A DNA stretch of 64,000 nucleotides from Ischnura elegans (Eukaryota > Arthropoda > Insecta > Odonata > Coenagrionidae). The translations under genes and the position numbers were made by a program. Positions 1 through 11,709 of the stretch are shown piece by piece; the stretch's first letter is position 1, and the number at the start of each line of letters is the position of its first letter. Location: the NCBI RefSeq assembly GCF_921293095.1, contig NC_060251.1, forward strand, positions 60,653,585 to 60,717,584, written 5' to 3'. The notes under the pieces are model-generated. The model did not search any database. It worked only from the letters and a program-made list of their open reading frames with translations, and was not told where the DNA came from.

Positions 1-2030
1 CCGGAGCTTCCATTAAATGTCTCATAGTAATAGCTACCCTCATCTTCTTCTATAGATTCAAATAAAGCCACAGCTTTTGCCCAAATAACTGCTTGTGATA
101 GAGAAACATCATTCAACCGTTTATTATAAATCCGGGTAATTAGAAGTCTTTCTTTTTATTCCAGTAATGAACTTCGTGTACATGTTGACCGCTTGGCTAA
201 AGTTGGTGCGGCTGATGTCACTGACGTTTTAACCTCGTCTTAATTCAGAATAATGGTGCAGACTGTCGACGTCGTGAGCTTAAACTTACGCACAATATCA
301 CTTTGATGCTCTTTATTTTCAAAGCAAGTGATAACTTTCAATTTTTCTTCATGGTTTATGCTTTTCCTTGATAACTTCTATACTTTTCTATCCCATATTT
401 ATTTTTTGCCATTGATAACTTGATTTTTACTCTGTATGGCTCTATCAAAATCGCCTTCTACCACTAAACAACTGCCACACTGTATTTCTGAGATGCAGAG
501 GGCCTACTGCTGCTGGGAAGAAATGAAGTCATTGTCCCATTGTGTTTGAGACTCTCTCGAACTCTTAAAAACTGCACACCAATATTTCTAGTCATCAGAA
601 AAAAATCTGATATAAAATTTGTAAAACTTTTTTAGCGAATATCTTTGTATAAACTTACCTGCTTCATGGAAAAATAAAGATATGTTCTGAAGTTTGAATG
701 CACCATTTTCTAATGCACATTGAAATAAAATACTATATCAAATAGATAGTTTTAACATTCAAAAATAAGATAGAATCAAATATGGTGTATTGCACGTAGA
801 GAGTAAAACAGTACTACTATCGGCATTCCGTAATCGAATAAGGACGCCTCAATATTATTGGAAATTATTTTTGTCTTCGCAGTATATTTTCTCATCAGTC
901 TTTATTTACATAAATATATACCTACAGCTAAGTACTTTTACATTTAATCCTACAATGGGTTGACTAATTGTACTGATCTTTAAGTATACATATATATTAC
1001 CTATCAAAGTATATAAGTAATTAATTACCTTAAAATAATCCTATCAGCAAAAGGCCATTGACAATGTAGAAAAAGAATTCAACTCCCTTCTGCAGGTCAT
1101 CAACCACTTTCTTCTCTTAATTTTGTCCAGTAGAACATAAAACCTTTTCTGGAATAAAATAGAGATACTTAAGGAACAGGGCACTATACAATTCATATGG
1201 TTTTTAAACATTTTTCCAGAAGATCCATGCTGCTTTAATGAATACCAAGAGTTGGATTATGTGTATCGCATTTAAGAAATTACATTAACTGTGTAAAGTT
1301 GATCATTAGAAACCTTCTTACGAACTATATACATATGTCTTTTAGTCAATACTGTCTACTTATTATCAAGTAGGTCTTTCCAAACTCTCCCCTTTCTGTC
1401 TTTCTTAACAACTACTTGGCAAAAAAATGTATACACACTTTTAAGCATTACAACTGCAATTATTGTCGCCAAATTTTCATTAAAGCTATTGCATTAACCA
1501 ACTTTCTATCCACTTCCTTGTTCTGTCTTCTGCAATACCTACCGAGCCATGATGTCATGGGGGGGCGCTCTGATGACATCAAGTTTTCTCAATAATGCTC
1601 CTTAGATACATAAATATTATCTTTATGATCTTGCTGACAACTTTATGATCTACTTTAAAGTTGTGCTTACATTTCTGAACTCTAAAAGATTTACAATATG
1701 GCTTTACTAAGTACACACTTTCAGTTCAGAAAGCCTTAAATCCAGCCATATTGTCTCATTATTAATCATTATTCCATGCAGAGTTGATGGTTTGAGGCAT
1801 TACTTTGTGGAATTTATTCATAATGAATGAAATAGATAGTTTACTTCTCACTCCTTTGCCCACCTTTCACTGCAGTTAGTCATCTTGGGTGCATCGGCCC
1901 TACCTACCTCCCCATCCTCTCACATCCCCTTGGCTTTTACAACCAGGGGAAGACCCAAACCCTCCCCCTCCTCCCTTCCAACCGCCCCCTACCTCTTGAG
2001 TTCCCCCCCCCCCCACTCCTTCTGGTTTAT
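1..2030. other. No gene seen
   Basis: AT-rich sequence with stops in every frame. It contains a C-rich stretch at about 1890-2015. It may be intron of the gene whose possible last exon is at 4440. Confidence 0.5.
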
Positions 2031-2039
2031 ACATTCAGG

Positions 2040-2150
2040 TATTTAAGGTGACCTATCTATGTACTCCTCGCCTGAGGATGATGCAGTGCATCGAAACTGC
2101 AGTCGTGATCGAATAAATATTTTTGTGGAAAAACAAAGTTCAATTTTCAT
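2040..2150 (+). mobile_element. Solo Penelope-like 3' end
   Basis: CCTGAGGATGATGCAGTGCA followed by TCGAAACTGCAGTCG and AATAAATATTTTTGTGG matches the general form of Penelope-type 3' UTR ends (compare CCTGATGATGACGTCACAGT in the 13.8-kb element). No coding part remains. Confidence 0.4.
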
Positions 2151-2209
2151 TCATTATTCCACACACCAATTACCTAAAGCATCCCCTTGCTATCCTTTAG
2201 TGGACTGTA

Positions 2210-4049
2210 AGCCGGCACTTATTTTTCAAAAATGATCTGATATAAGAATCTCAAAGGTCTCAAAATGTGCGAATTACCGTACAGGCCTACTGCCAAAGTT
2301 TTTCGCTTCTATAGCGTTGGGGTGTTTTTCCCTCGTCCCCTCCCTTCCGCTCCTATCCTTTCCCAGAGGCGTCGGCGGGCTCCCATCGTGGCGGCACCTC
2401 TATCCTTTTTTCCTTCCTCTCCAGCCCCTCCCCGGGTGATCGGGCGTATAAGCCACTGGCTTGGTTCCCGGCCCTGGTGTGTTGTATCCTTCGAAGGGTC
2501 CGCCTTGGACCCTCAAACTCATTGCCAAAGTTTTTGTGGTAGTTCTATACAGTCAATAATAAATTTTGGTTGGACTCTTCTTTCTTGGTCACTCATCTAT
2601 TTTAATTAGTCAAAGGTTTCATTGCTCGTGCGGCATGACCATTAACCACACTAAAATTTTGCACTTTCTCTTTGCCTCTGATAAAGTCTTCCCTCTTCTT
2701 CCTAAACTGTACAGGACGATTGAAAAAGAAAGTATTGATATCGAGGATAGAGAAGAAAACCTGTGTTTTAGTGGCCAAGCTGAGTGACTGAGATTCTCAT
2801 TGTTTATACAGTAGATAATTTTGTGCATGCCATCTGTCATGTATACGTCAAATAAAATATATAAACCATCTCCAAATACTTTCATTGAAGTGGTTTTTGT
2901 CATTTTCTTTTGCATGTTTTCAAAAGTCATCAGTTCTGATAAAAAAAACTTCCTACCTTTTCAAAAGGCCTTAATCCCTGTATGAGAGGCAGCTTAGTTT
3001 TCTGCCAAACTTTAAACACCATTCACACTGCTGTTCTGGAACCATGCCTAACATCATGCGTCCTCCACATGTGCCAGAAAATCATCTTAAGGGTGCCTCT
3101 CATCATAGGTAATTTCAGGGAAAGTGGCAGGACTTCTGACACACTTCCTATTAGGCTGATTAAACTGTCTTTTCGTAACTTTGTCAATATTTTCACTAAT
3201 TTAAAAATTAAATTCACATTTAACTGAGAACTATTGCTACTACTCGCCAATCATCTAAGTCACATAGAGTGTGCGAACCAACATTTGGAGATGGGTAGAG
3301 TGAAAGGGGAAGGGAAGGACCACAGAAAAAGCTTTTCCAATGACCAAAAGTCCACTTTGATTGTTAGACATGAAAAGAAACGAGATTTCAAGCAGTTGTT
3401 TCAATATATGTATTTAACCAGTGAAAATCCTACCCCTATGAAAAAATTGTATAAACCTGTTTCAAAATTTTATACAATTTATACAATTGCCATGGCAATG
3501 TATAAGATTGTATAAAATTTTGAAACAGGTTTATACAATTTTTTCATAGGGGTAGTTTTCCTCCTTTTCTACTCCTTCTCTTAGTGTACTTTTTATAAAA
3601 TTGCATTAACAAGTAAATCATACTGTTCTTGGCTGGTCATAATTAGACCTCTATAGATCCACTCTGCCAGCATGTAAGGGAAAGGAGAGAAAATCCAAAG
3701 GACTGAGGATGTTGCACAAATCAAGAAGCGCGCGTTGCAGCTAATGGCAAGGACACGGGGGCACATGGCAGGTGCCTTTGAGGCAGCATTTCCACACTAA
3801 GGAATCAAGATACAACAAAACAGTTGAAATTTTTGATCAGAGGGATCTCAAATGTCATGTTTATCCTAGAAAAATTTTTATTTGGGTTGAAAAATTCAAA
3901 TTTCAATATAACTGCATTTAGGCCCTTCAGTCACGGCTATCTGATGTCGCACGAACCTGAAACTTTTATATAATTTTTTCTCACCAATTTGCACAGTACG
4001 AGGCCACAAATTCTTAAATCAGATCATTTTTGAAAAATATGCACCAGCC
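2210..4049. mobile_element. 1.84-kb element with long TIRs and an 11-bp flanking repeat (MULE-like)
   Basis: The left end (2210-2275) and right end (3985-4049) are inverted over about 60 bp; the best core is ATTTTTCAAAAATGATCTGA. Both sides are flanked by TAGTGGACTGT (2198-2208 and 4050-4060), as expected for a target duplication of 9-11 bp, which points to the Mutator-like group. Its short open frames show no recognisable domain. A palindrome (3430-3555) is nested inside. Confidence 0.52.
3430..3555. repeat. Near-perfect 126-bp palindrome
   Basis: The left arm starts CTACCCCTATGAAAAAATTG and the right arm ends with its complement, CAATTTTTTCATAGGGGTAG. The arms meet at GCCATGGC without a loop. 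Two small indels near the centre are the main differences. Probably a foldback-type miniature element. Confidence 0.85.
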
Positions 4050-4439
4050 TAGTGGACTGTCTTATCAATTCCCGCTCATCTTCCAATTTCGAGAACTTTA
4101 ATGTTACCTAATTCTCCTTATTAGTTAATATCTAGTGCCATGAGCCTTGGAACGATTGCCATGGGAAATCAGGAACCTGAACAGTAAATGCAGTGGCCCG
4201 GAAAGTCAAAGGTCCTTGGTTCGGGGAATTTTTTCCCCATGGCAATTCTCCCCCTTCAACTACTACATCCAACTATTTTCATGTCATCATCACCATTTCT
4301 TTGCCATGCTCTCTAATCAGCTATTGCAAGAGAGATACCTTATGCTTAAAATATGTAGAAATAATATCTCCAACACCTGAGGTGCCTACCTATTCATTTT
4401 ATTTATGAAATGAATGTATCCCTTTTTTCTATTTTCCAG

Positions 4440-4561
4440 GTACATGCTGCAAATCATCCACCCTTGAAGTACGAAACTCAAATGCACATCCTTTGGCTTG
4501 TGATTTACTGTTGATGACTCCTAGAATCATCCTTGCTGACTTCATCAAAGTGATGCAATAA
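4440..4561 (+). CDS. Candidate terminal exon of a gene entering from the left
   Basis: A strong pyrimidine tract and acceptor (TTTTTTCTATTTTCCAG) precede 122 nt. The longest of the three frames reads TCCKSSTLEVRNSNAHPLA and later ADFIKVMQ to a TAA at 4559-4561. An AATAAA signal lies at 4739-4744. The upstream exon was not found and the product is unknown. It could equally be a decoy acceptor. Confidence 0.3.
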
Positions 4562-4934
4562 GAATTTATTTTCGTACTCTAAGCATTCATCTTGTGCAGA
4601 TTCATTATTTGGAATGAAAATATCATTTTCTTGCACAAATTTTTACAGCATATTCTCCTTGCATTCTTATGCATGTAATTTTTGTCAATTGAAAACAGTA
4701 GCTTTTACTAAGTTGTGATATATGCAATGTAATCTTAAAATAAAAGTTAAGTTTTTATAACTTGTATCTTTATTTATTTCTCAAAAATTATCGTTATAGC
4801 TGGTGCAGATTATTCATGAAATAAATATAAGATAGTCACTGGAATGGCATTAGCCTTACTGAGTGAATCAAAAATCTTGTACCTAGAAAAAATATCTATG
4901 TATATAAGATGACACATAGGCAATGAAAAAAAAT

Positions 4935-5012
4935 ATCCTTTGCTGAGATTTGAACTGCTGTTCTTCCATGTAGGAAAAACTTACTTTACCAACTAGGCTA
5001 CCTCAAAGTTTG
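4935..5012 (-). repeat. Degenerate tRNA-like (SINE head) sequence
   Basis: The minus strand has TAGCCTAGTTGGTAAAGTAA and CAGTTCAAATCTCAGC, positioned like the D and T arms of a tRNA. The acceptor stem is not paired well enough to call a gene. Confidence 0.4.
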
Positions 5013-5983
5013 ATGTTGAAAGGGAATCTGTAATTAATATCCCCTCAAAACTCTAAAGCCCATTTAACTTTGAACCTCAATTCTAGCATGTAAATGAGTC
5101 CCATTTTTTCGGCCCTAAACATATATAGGTTGTTGAAGGTCGAATTCAGGTAGGGTGTGAGATATCGGCCGTAGCTAGGAGTCCTTGAGGGTCATTTCGG
5201 CCGAAATTGGAGGCAGTGGAAACAAACTCCAAAAACTCAAAATTTTCTATATTTTGAAATCATTGGAAATGGGGAGTTCAAGGTCAAATTATGGTGTGGT
5301 GTGAGGTATCGGCGATGCTGAAGGTCGCTTTAGTAGATGATTGCAGTCAAGTAGGCTATATTTTCGCCCGACTGGCTCATTTATCTAAAATAACCATACA
5401 AGGTTCGGGAATACTCCCCTACAGAAATAACTAAGCGTAATTTCTCTATAACTACTCAACTATAAAATTAGGTACAAAAGTCGATCTACGACGAAAAATA
5501 TTAGCTATTCCAGTGTGTGGAGTATAAAAGATTAATCTTTAAATTTTGGAAAATAAATTAAAAATACCTAAACGGAAGCTTTAGTTATAAAACCTAACTT
5601 TGCTAAAATCCAACGTATGAACTCAATTCAAAGACGAATGCATTCCTCATGACGAGTCTGAACCGGTTAAAATTAAATATTCAATGAAACGTGTCCAGCA
5701 TTAATTTCAGTAATAGTTCGACGCGCGGAGAGTGCTGTGAGTAGCGCGACCTCGGCTCGAGGAGACGGCTCTAGCGAAGGAAAAGGAAGCTAGTTCGGGC
5801 ACTGCAGGGAATACATTCGGCCCCATGCATCTTGGCTCAAAATCGCAAAACGCCGGACAAATGTACAAAATGGCTTTTTTGAGATAGAGGCTTATAACTT
5901 AGCGTGAATACTCATAAATGATTACCAGCTGTGGGTTTATGTGCCATTTTACATTAATTTGACCTGTTACTGATATAGAGTAT

Positions 5984-6246
5984 CAGTGGCGCCGACTCCT
6001 TGGGGCCTGAGGGGCTCGAGTCCCCTCAAAAATTCATTATGGGTGTGAGGAAAAAAATGTGTCAGGCTTGTTGATTTTCCCTGGAGTTTCCATATATCGT
6101 GATTCGAGTTATCAGGGTTCTAATTTTGATCATTTGACTCTTGTAAAATGCTTTAAAAAAAACTTAAAACTCACTACTTAAAAAATTTCCCGGGGCAAGA
6201 TCCCCGGTTCGGGCCCCCCCAATATTTTTGTAAGTCGGCATCCCTG
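5984..6246 (+). mobile_element. hAT miniature element, family CAGTGGCGCCGACT, copy 1
   Basis: The left end is CAGTGGCGCCGACTCC and the right end GTAAGTCGGCATCCCTG, an imperfect inverted pair. The flanks are TAGAGTAT and TAGGGTAT (8-bp TSD, one mismatch). Other copies lie at 11751, 12695 and 57591. It abuts the codon-like segment at 6247-6482. Confidence 0.78.
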
Positions 6247-6482
6247 TAGGGTATTCCAAAGAAAGATTTAGTGCCTTCCCGGCTGCGTGAAGAGTTATCG
6301 GTATCGCCACCGGGCTAGGAGCTGCGTTACTGCCGACGTTTCCATGTCTGACCCGGCCATCGTCCTCAAGCCTCATGGACACATAGTCGTAAGAACGATG
6401 GCTATGTTGGACATCAAAACGTAGGCAGTAATGCAATTCCTTGCTCGGTGCCGATCCCGAGAACTCTTCACCCGGTAGCCTA
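6239..6482 (-). CDS. Candidate exon cut by a hAT miniature element
   Basis: On the minus strand, acceptor AATTGTTAATGTTTAG|GCTACC is followed by about 240 nt of clearly more GC-rich, codon-like sequence (ELHYCLRFDVQHSHRSYDYV, then AIPITLHAAGKALNLSLEYP). The frame then runs straight into the hAT miniature element at 5984-6246. Without the insertion it would continue a few codons (ISVTGQINVKWH). The last part faintly recalls the beta-strand pattern of metalloprotease (ADAM/ADAMTS) propeptides, which is a guess. It may be an intact exon ending at a donor I did not see, or a broken exon. Confidence 0.35.
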
Positions 6483-6489
6483 AACATTA

Positions 6490-8090
6490 ACAATTTAAAA
6501 AAAAAACGCGCTCGATATCGTTTTTCTCCGAAAATCATTGAATTTAATCAGGTGGTGTTGCGGTGATATGATTTTCTGGAATATGAAACACAATATTGTG
6601 TGTGAAGTGACCTAATTAGTAATTAGCGTTAAGAATACTCGCTAACTGCGGTGTTCAAAAGCACTTAAACGATTGATCAAGCACTGGCACTCATTCACTC
6701 ACGTTCTAGGAAAAAACTGCCCCATAGAATAGACTAACTTGGGATTTCACTGATGGAATAAATTTTTTTTGTGTTCATAAACTGTTCTCAAGTTTCCTGT
6801 CGGACATATATGAATCAATGTTTTGATTATATTCAATATTTGAATCCCGACTTGTGCTTCTTTGTCAGGGAAATGAGTGAGTCCACGAAACATTGACCCG
6901 ACTGGAAACCCGAGAACAGATACTGAGCATCAATCGTAGGGAAAGCACCGAGTCAAATTTCAAATTTTTGCATTGATGACAAATGGAAACATTGTATCTT
7001 CTAATATTAGTGAAATTTTTACATTTTCCTTTGCGATAAATGAATAAATTACGTCACTAATTACCAATTTAATTGGTCAATACAATGTCACTCATCCTCA
7101 TGATTGCAGCTACAGATATAAATCACCGATCCAAAGAGGAGCATTTAAAGGTAAGGATTGAAGTTAAGTATTACACTTCTGCTTGCCACTGCCCTAATTG
7201 GCGGCGTGGAGGGTTGATGACCTTATTGACTCGCGGGATCAGAGAAATGCAAAGACTTCGCTCTACTCCTGACATCGTCACTGCTGCTGGGCATTTATGT
7301 GGAAAACAGCTAAATAAAACGCATGTCTGAGAATATCATGCGAATTCGACAAATTATCTCATTTTAATAAAAATGATTTGGAAATCAATTTTGAAATCAA
7401 TTTTTTACGAAGTTTTCTCTTAATGATCTTATTAAAACTGCATTGAAATTCCTGAGTGTGTACCTAAGTCTAGACACTTAACTTTGCTAATATCCAACGT
7501 ATAAAATCGATTCGGATACATCTACATACATTATGACGAGCTCTAATATTTTTAAGTTGAATTCTCCAATACAGTAGTTACTTCATCAAATAATAAAAAT
7601 CATAATTTAATCAAAATTTTGATTGAAATTTTAAATGAAAACGGAGGACATAGTAGTGTTTAGGTTCGCGTGGTGCGTAATACTGTTCATCTTCCATTCC
7701 TACTTTAATCGTGTTAAGCTTGCAGTTAAGACTCGAACAATCCAGTATTATATTATTCACTTTATGGATATACGAAAACAAGTACAAATACTTTGTGAAA
7801 TTTGTTTTTTTTAATTAAAGATTGACAATAATACAACACACTACAATATTTACTGGAGTAAACAATAAAAGTCATAATGTAATCAAAATTTTTATTGAAA
7901 ATGTAAATGAAAACGGAGGACATAGGAGTGTTTCGGATCACGTGGTGCTAACGAGCCCCTTTATAAATGACTATAAAGCAAGTGTTCTAATTAATACAAA
8001 ATAAAATCGCATACGCACATATGTCACTTGACGACTGAAAATTTGAGTTCCAGATCTTGTGAAGGGCAAAAGAATGATTGAAATATGATT
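6490..8090. other. No firm gene; partly repetitive
   Basis: Short open frames only. Two similar stretches (about 7590-7660 and 7866-7940, both with GAAAACGGAGGACATAG) indicate a local duplication of about 75 bp. Confidence 0.45.
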
Positions 8091-8356
8091 ATCAATAAAT
8101 TTAACGAGATTCACAATATTATTCTAAAAGACTCATCGTCGGCGTCGAGGCTTGGTCCGGTCGGTCAATTCGGTCGTCGTGTCAGCAGTGCTCAGTCAAG
8201 TGACCCTAAATGGGGGCGACCGCGAAGCACATATGCATTGAGGGTCACGTTTTCCCAGGAAGCTGGACCAAATACGCGAGGGAATGAACTCGAGCGCAGC
8301 AAAGGCTTTTAAACCTCTTTTATACAGAAAATTTGTGTCGCGAAATTTCAACCCTA

Positions 8357-8709
8357 GATAGCTGATTTCATTAGGAACCAAAATTACTCATGATGTTTAG
8401 GTCGAAAACGCAAAATTTCTAAACTACAGAAACTCTGAGCCACGCACTCCGTTTGGCCGTGATTTTGCCTTGTTGCCGGATGCTCTAGACAACTCATGAC
8501 CTCGAATGCGCTACCTCTCAGCTAGCGAGCTGCTTTGGATATATCGCAATATCCGGCAGGAAAAGCGTACGAGGTCATGAGTTGTCCAGAGTCTCTGGCA
8601 AACTCGCGGCCATTCGGAGCGCTTGGCGCAAAGTTTCTGTCGTTTAAAAATGGTGCTTTTTCAACCCAAACATCGTACGCAATTTTGGTTCCTACTGGCA
8701 TCAGCTATC
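8357..8709. repeat. Diverged inverted repeat with about 150-bp arms
   Basis: The left arm (8357-8510) contains CTAGACAACTCATGACCTCG. The right arm (8565-8709) contains the complement of the same sequence with one change. Both share AGGAACCAAAATT near the outer ends. A further partial copy of the outer end (GGCATCAGCTATCCAGGGTT) is at about 9022-9060. Confidence 0.72.
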
Positions 8710-8809
8710 CATCAAACGATTTGATCTTTGGATTATTCTTCCTCATAGAATAATCCTCCAAGGTCGTTAGTATATTAATTGCGTATGCTTGGTTTCGCTT
8801 ATAGTAGGG

Positions 8810-9010
8810 CCCGCCCGCCTTTGTGACGGTGCGGGATTCCTCGTCCCCTCCCTTCCTTTCCTATCCTTCCCCTGGAGGTGTCGTCGGGCTCTCATCGCGG
8901 CGGCGCCTCCTTCCTTGCTCCTTCCCGTCCTTCCCCTTCTGGGTGCAGAGGAGAAAAGCTAGCGCTTACAGTCCCTGCCCCAGGAGTGTATCCCCGCGAG
9001 CCCGCCCTAG
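8810..9010 (+). repeat. C/T-rich repeat shared with 2320-2430
   Basis: CCTCGTCCCCTCCCTTCC, then a GTCGTCGGGCTCTCATCGCG-type stretch, then CTCCTTCCTTGCTCC is colinear with 2330-2430. Probably the 3' part of a retroelement family. No coding content. Confidence 0.5.
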
Positions 9011-9559
9011 GGTTTCGTTTCCATTGGCATCAGCTATCCAGGGTTAAAGTTTCGTGAAACAATTTTTCTCTATCATGCAAGGTCTCTGCACCTGAAAAGA
9101 AAAACCGTTCTTTGCTCGAGCGAGTCAACTTTGACGAAGGGTAGATAGGGAAAGAAAGAGAAAGGGGAGCGATAGATATATAAATACAGATCATGCTATT
9201 TACTAAATGAAATAAATTCTCCAAGACGGTGCACTCTTTAGTGGGCAAGTTAAGGGTTAGGGTACCGCGAAAGATAAGGAAGAGAATCAGTCTGTAAATT
9301 CACCACAAGCATTCCATTAAAATAATTGTTTAATTTTTGCTAAAAAACACTTGCCAAAGTAACTTTTGAAATTAAATAAGTAAGATAAGTTTTCAAAAAA
9401 GAAAAATGTTTCAGCTTTTGTGTAAATCTAGGAAAATTCATCAAGTTTGAAAAACATTTAGGAAAAAATATTTTTTAATTCTATATTTTATGTATGCGGG
9501 ATAAATTTAATTATGATTGCAATTAATTAAAATATTGTGTGGGCGACAGTGAGCATTCT

Positions 9560-9690
9560 TTTTTGGGACTCCATCGAGAACACAGCTCTCCTATCCGCTA
9601 GCCTTAAGGCTTTTAGAAGACTTCTCTTTTCTCCAACTTTTCTCAGCACTTCCTCATTATGTACTCGGTATCCTCAATCTCTCTCAATCT
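9560..9690 (-). mobile_element. Non-LTR retroelement scrap (C-terminal region)
   Basis: The minus-strand translation YRVHNEEVLRKVGEKRSLLK matches the N-x-x-V-L-x-x-(V/I)-G-E-K-R-x-L pattern common near the C-terminus of arthropod non-LTR polyproteins. The surroundings are degenerate. Confidence 0.42.
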
Positions 9691-9759
9691 CCTTCGGTAA
9701 CTCGTTTGGTAAAGCGCGTACTGTAGAAGGGACGTATTCACCTCAAGGATGATAATAAA

Positions 9760-10800
9760 TGATATTAAGTTGAAGATCTGAAGTGATGCGAAACGCATTG
9801 AAGCGGGTCCTAAAGCAAAATTTAATTAATTGTTCGAAATTTTCAAGTAACTTTTAATTGAGTAATACGCTAGTGTTCCACCAGATTATGCCAGAAACAA
9901 ATCTCTATAACCGTAAGTACGGACAAAAAAAGAAAAGAACATTTTGCATAAGAAATAAAAAGTATATTAAGTATATTAATGAAAATATGATTGAATATTC
10001 ATGAAATAAGACTCTGCAAATATTCTTGGCTTGGAAGAATTCCTTGTATGATAGAAAACTGTCATTTTTTGCAAGCGCGCGAGTTTTTGAGTATTTCTAT
10101 TGGCAGTTTGAAACCTAGCTAACACTTTTTTTCCGTAATACTATTCTGAATTTTCAACGCACTAAGAGAGAAAATTTTATGAGCATATTAACATGGAGCT
10201 ATTTGCTCCAATGGTTAACGTATTTACATGTATGAAAATTTTTCTCCCATACGAAAGATACGAAATTCGTTCGCGCAATTCTTGAAATTTTCTCATTGCT
10301 CACCGATTATTAGCAAACTTCAAGTGATTCACTGTATACTTCTCACCCAGTTAACGTGAAAAATATATTAATCACAGCTTCAACGCGTAATAATTATATC
10401 ATGAGTTATTAATTTCCAAGAGATATAGTAGTTCAAAGAGGACCGAATTCAACGGACTACATTTTTTTGAACAACATCCAGTCACATTTAGAGACAAAAA
10501 TAGAAAATTCCCCATGCAATAAATAATAGACTTAAGAAATAAAGAAAGAATCGGTCATATAGTTTAGGTATTATACGAAATATATCGCATGCTTATTTCG
10601 TGCGCCACAGAAAAATTAATCTCGGGAATCCCCGCAAAATAGCTCAAAGGCTAATGCGCGTGCCAGCTCCATTGTTGCCGTCGCTAAGCGCCAATTCCGA
10701 GAAAATTCCTGGTCCCGCACAACATTACTCCAGATTCAATCCTCTCAAAATTTATTCCGTAACCAAAGAAAAAAAGCTGTTCTGCGCCGATGGGGCTTGA
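9760..10800. other. Presumed 5' flank and 5' UTR of gene A
   Basis: AT-rich and non-coding. No clear TATA box or initiator could be fixed. GC content rises from about 10590 towards the ATG at 10801, which suggests the 5' UTR begins near there. Confidence 0.3.
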
Positions 10801-11709
10801 ATGAGTAACAAAGACCAAGGGGGCTCCGAACGGAAGGACACCTACGTGCAGACTGACATCGCGGGTGCCGTTAACTTACCGCCATCAATGGAAGGGGAAG
10901 ATTCGAACGGAACTCCGGTTAGCGGAGGGGTTGGGGAAACTGAGGGCAATAACGAGACCGATTTTACCGGGGACGAAACACTGCCAGACGTCAGCGAAGA
11001 GGAATTTCGAGAGGGGAACTTTATGGAGTCAACAAGGCGTCCTGATGAAGAAGCACCTATTGACGAGAGTGAAGAAGTATTCCGTGAGGGCGGTCAGATG
11101 GATTCGGAAAGAATACCATCCAGGGATTCACAAGCCGAAGAACCTATTGACAAGAGCGAGGATGCACAAGGTACCGATGAAATAGGCACTCCACCTATCG
11201 ACCAAAGCGAGGAAGAATTCCGTCAGGGCATCCAGATGGAGTCGACAAGGATCTCATCCAGGGATGCACATTCCACCAACGCGATAGATGCTCCACCTGT
11301 TGACCAAAGCGAGGACGAATCCCATCGGGGTGCCCAGATGGAGTCAGCAAGGACCCATTCTAGCAAAGGTCCTTTGCCTAGAACTCAAGCATCCGTCCCC
11401 TGGGACAGTGCTGATGACTCTTCCTCGTGTTCTGGAGCTTCTGCAGAAAATAGGAGTGCCCTCAACGCCATCAATTGGAGTGCTTCAATAGGTCCCTTGT
11501 CCAGGATTCAAGAATGCATCCCCTCCCACAGTGCTGAAGGCCCACCTTCACATGTTGGAGTTTCTGCAAATATTTGTTACTCCTTCAATCCCAACGAATG
11601 GACTTGGTCAGAAGGACCCTTGCCCAGAGGATCAGGATCAGGTGCTGAAGGCACATCATGTGACAGAACATACACAATCCCTAGGGAATGCCCTCAACCA
11701 GCTCACATG
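10801..11709 (+). CDS. Gene A exon 1 (residues 1-303)
   Basis: This is the initiating exon, starting at the ATG directly after an in-frame TGA and ending at donor ATG|GTTAGTAAAG, phase 0. Residues about 60-175 repeat an acidic module of the form D-x-S-E-(E/D)-x-F-R-x-G-x-x-M-(E/D)-S four to five times. Two looser 45-residue units follow, each with GPL(P/S)R, then S(A/P) and an Asn-rich end. The open frame runs on past the donor to 11913, but that extension is intron sequence plus a hAT miniature element starting at 11751, so I exclude it. The motif YVQTD lies at residues 15-19. Confidence 0.68.

Noticed and set aside
2265-2787. Open frames of 114 and 73 codons
   Set aside because: They lie in a C/T-rich repeat shared with 8.8-9.0 kb and have no domain or codon structure.
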